6,372 bases of DNA. It comes from Gammaproteobacteria bacterium (GTDB lineage: Bacteria > Pseudomonadota > Gammaproteobacteria > S012-40). A model generated the notes under the pieces. That model was not told the origin of the DNA. It was given only the letters and a program-made list of their open reading frames with translations, and searched no databases. The stretch spans positions 1 through 6,372 of the forward strand of contig JALSHN010000025.1 of NCBI GenBank assembly GCA_026982215.1, written 5' to 3'. A program made the position numbers and the translations under genes. Of this stretch, positions 6,038 to 6,372 are shown one piece after another; position 1 is the first letter of the stretch; each line of letters begins with the position of its first letter.

Positions 6038-6372
6038 ACGCCGTCCGCGCCTGGGATTGGCACTGGGTTCGGGGGCGGCGCGCGGCTGGGCCCACATCGG
6101 TGTCATTCGAGCCCTGGAAGAAGCCGGCCTGGAACCTGACGTGGTCAGCGGCACCTCCATCGGCGCCCTGGTGGGCGGGGCCTATGCCGCCGGTTACCTG
6201 GACGGCCTGGAGGAATGGGTGCGGGATCTGGAATGGACCGACGTGGTCTCGCTGCTGGACCTGAAACTGGACGGCGGGCTGATCGAGGGTCGCAAGCTGT
6301 TCGAGCTGTTCACCCGCCGGTTCCGTGACTGGCTCATCGAGGCCCTGCCCAAGCCCTTCGGCGCTGTGGCCA
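6024..6372 (+). CDS. rssA: Patatin-like phospholipase, RssA-like, 3' truncated
   Basis: Only the first 116 residues are in the window; the frame stays open to the right edge. The patatin hydrolase hallmarks are present: an oxyanion-type glycine motif GSGAARG (15-21) and the nucleophile elbow GTSIG (43-47) with catalytic S45. The partner Asp of the Ser-Asp dyad (DGA/G motif) lies beyond the edge. GLALGSGAARGWAHIGVI and the following EDWV/MDL-like segments resemble E. coli RssA (about 300 residues). The family hydrolyses acyl esters of lipids; the true substrate of RssA is not settled to my knowledge. The ATG overlaps the end of the channel gene by 14 bases and is preceded by GGAGG at 6013-6017, six bases upstream, which fixes the start and suggests translational coupling. 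The symbol rests on remembered similarity. Confidence 0.9.
   Translation, partial: MAASERRPRLGLALGSGAARGWAHIGVIRALEEAGLEPDVVSGTSIGALVGGAYAAGYLDGLEEWVRDLEWTDVVSLLDLKLDGGLIEGRKLFELFTRRFRDWLIEALPKPFGAVA

Noticed and set aside
5725..6264. Open frame of 179 codons spanning the channel end and the phospholipase start
   Set aside because: It is in a different frame from both real genes, is Arg/Pro-rich, and has no recognisable motif; the MscS and patatin signatures are in the other frames.

Overview
The window is GC-rich and densely coded. It looks like a chromosomal segment of a gammaproteobacterium: the two downstream genes closely resemble E. coli YnaI and RssA from memory, and the lipoprotein has a classic Gram-negative lipobox. 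Genus cannot be told from the sequence. No RNA gene, mobile element or CRISPR array is visible.

Left part (1-1527): the 3' end of a hybrid sensor histidine kinase gene (ATPase plus receiver domain, + strand) meets, tail to tail with a 7-base overlap, a NarL/LuxR-type response regulator gene on the - strand. They probably form a signalling pair. About 120 bases (1528-1647) separate the regulator's start from the divergent lipoprotein gene and hold a 7-base inverted repeat that could be an operator.

Centre (1648-4809): one very large gene for a 1053-residue lipoprotein. In order it has a lipobox signal peptide, two thrombospondin type 3 (TSP3) Ca-binding motifs, a roughly 320-residue region resembling the oligomerising, pore-forming part of anthrax protective antigen / clostridial binary toxin B, four more TSP3 motifs, a PKD domain, and a seven-bladed FG-GAP/VCBS propeller of the fungal PVL-lectin type. 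This is the most interesting item: a lipid-anchored, calcium-rich surface protein that appears to join a toxin-B-like module to a likely glycan-binding propeller. A strong intrinsic terminator ends the gene.

Right part (4895-6372): a YnaI-type small-conductance mechanosensitive channel gene, overlapped by 14 bases by the start of an RssA-like patatin phospholipase gene that runs off the right edge. These two look like an independent, translationally coupled operon concerned with the inner membrane.

A working model, inferred only: the two-component pair controls the divergent lipoprotein gene, while channel and phospholipase form a separate housekeeping or stress unit.
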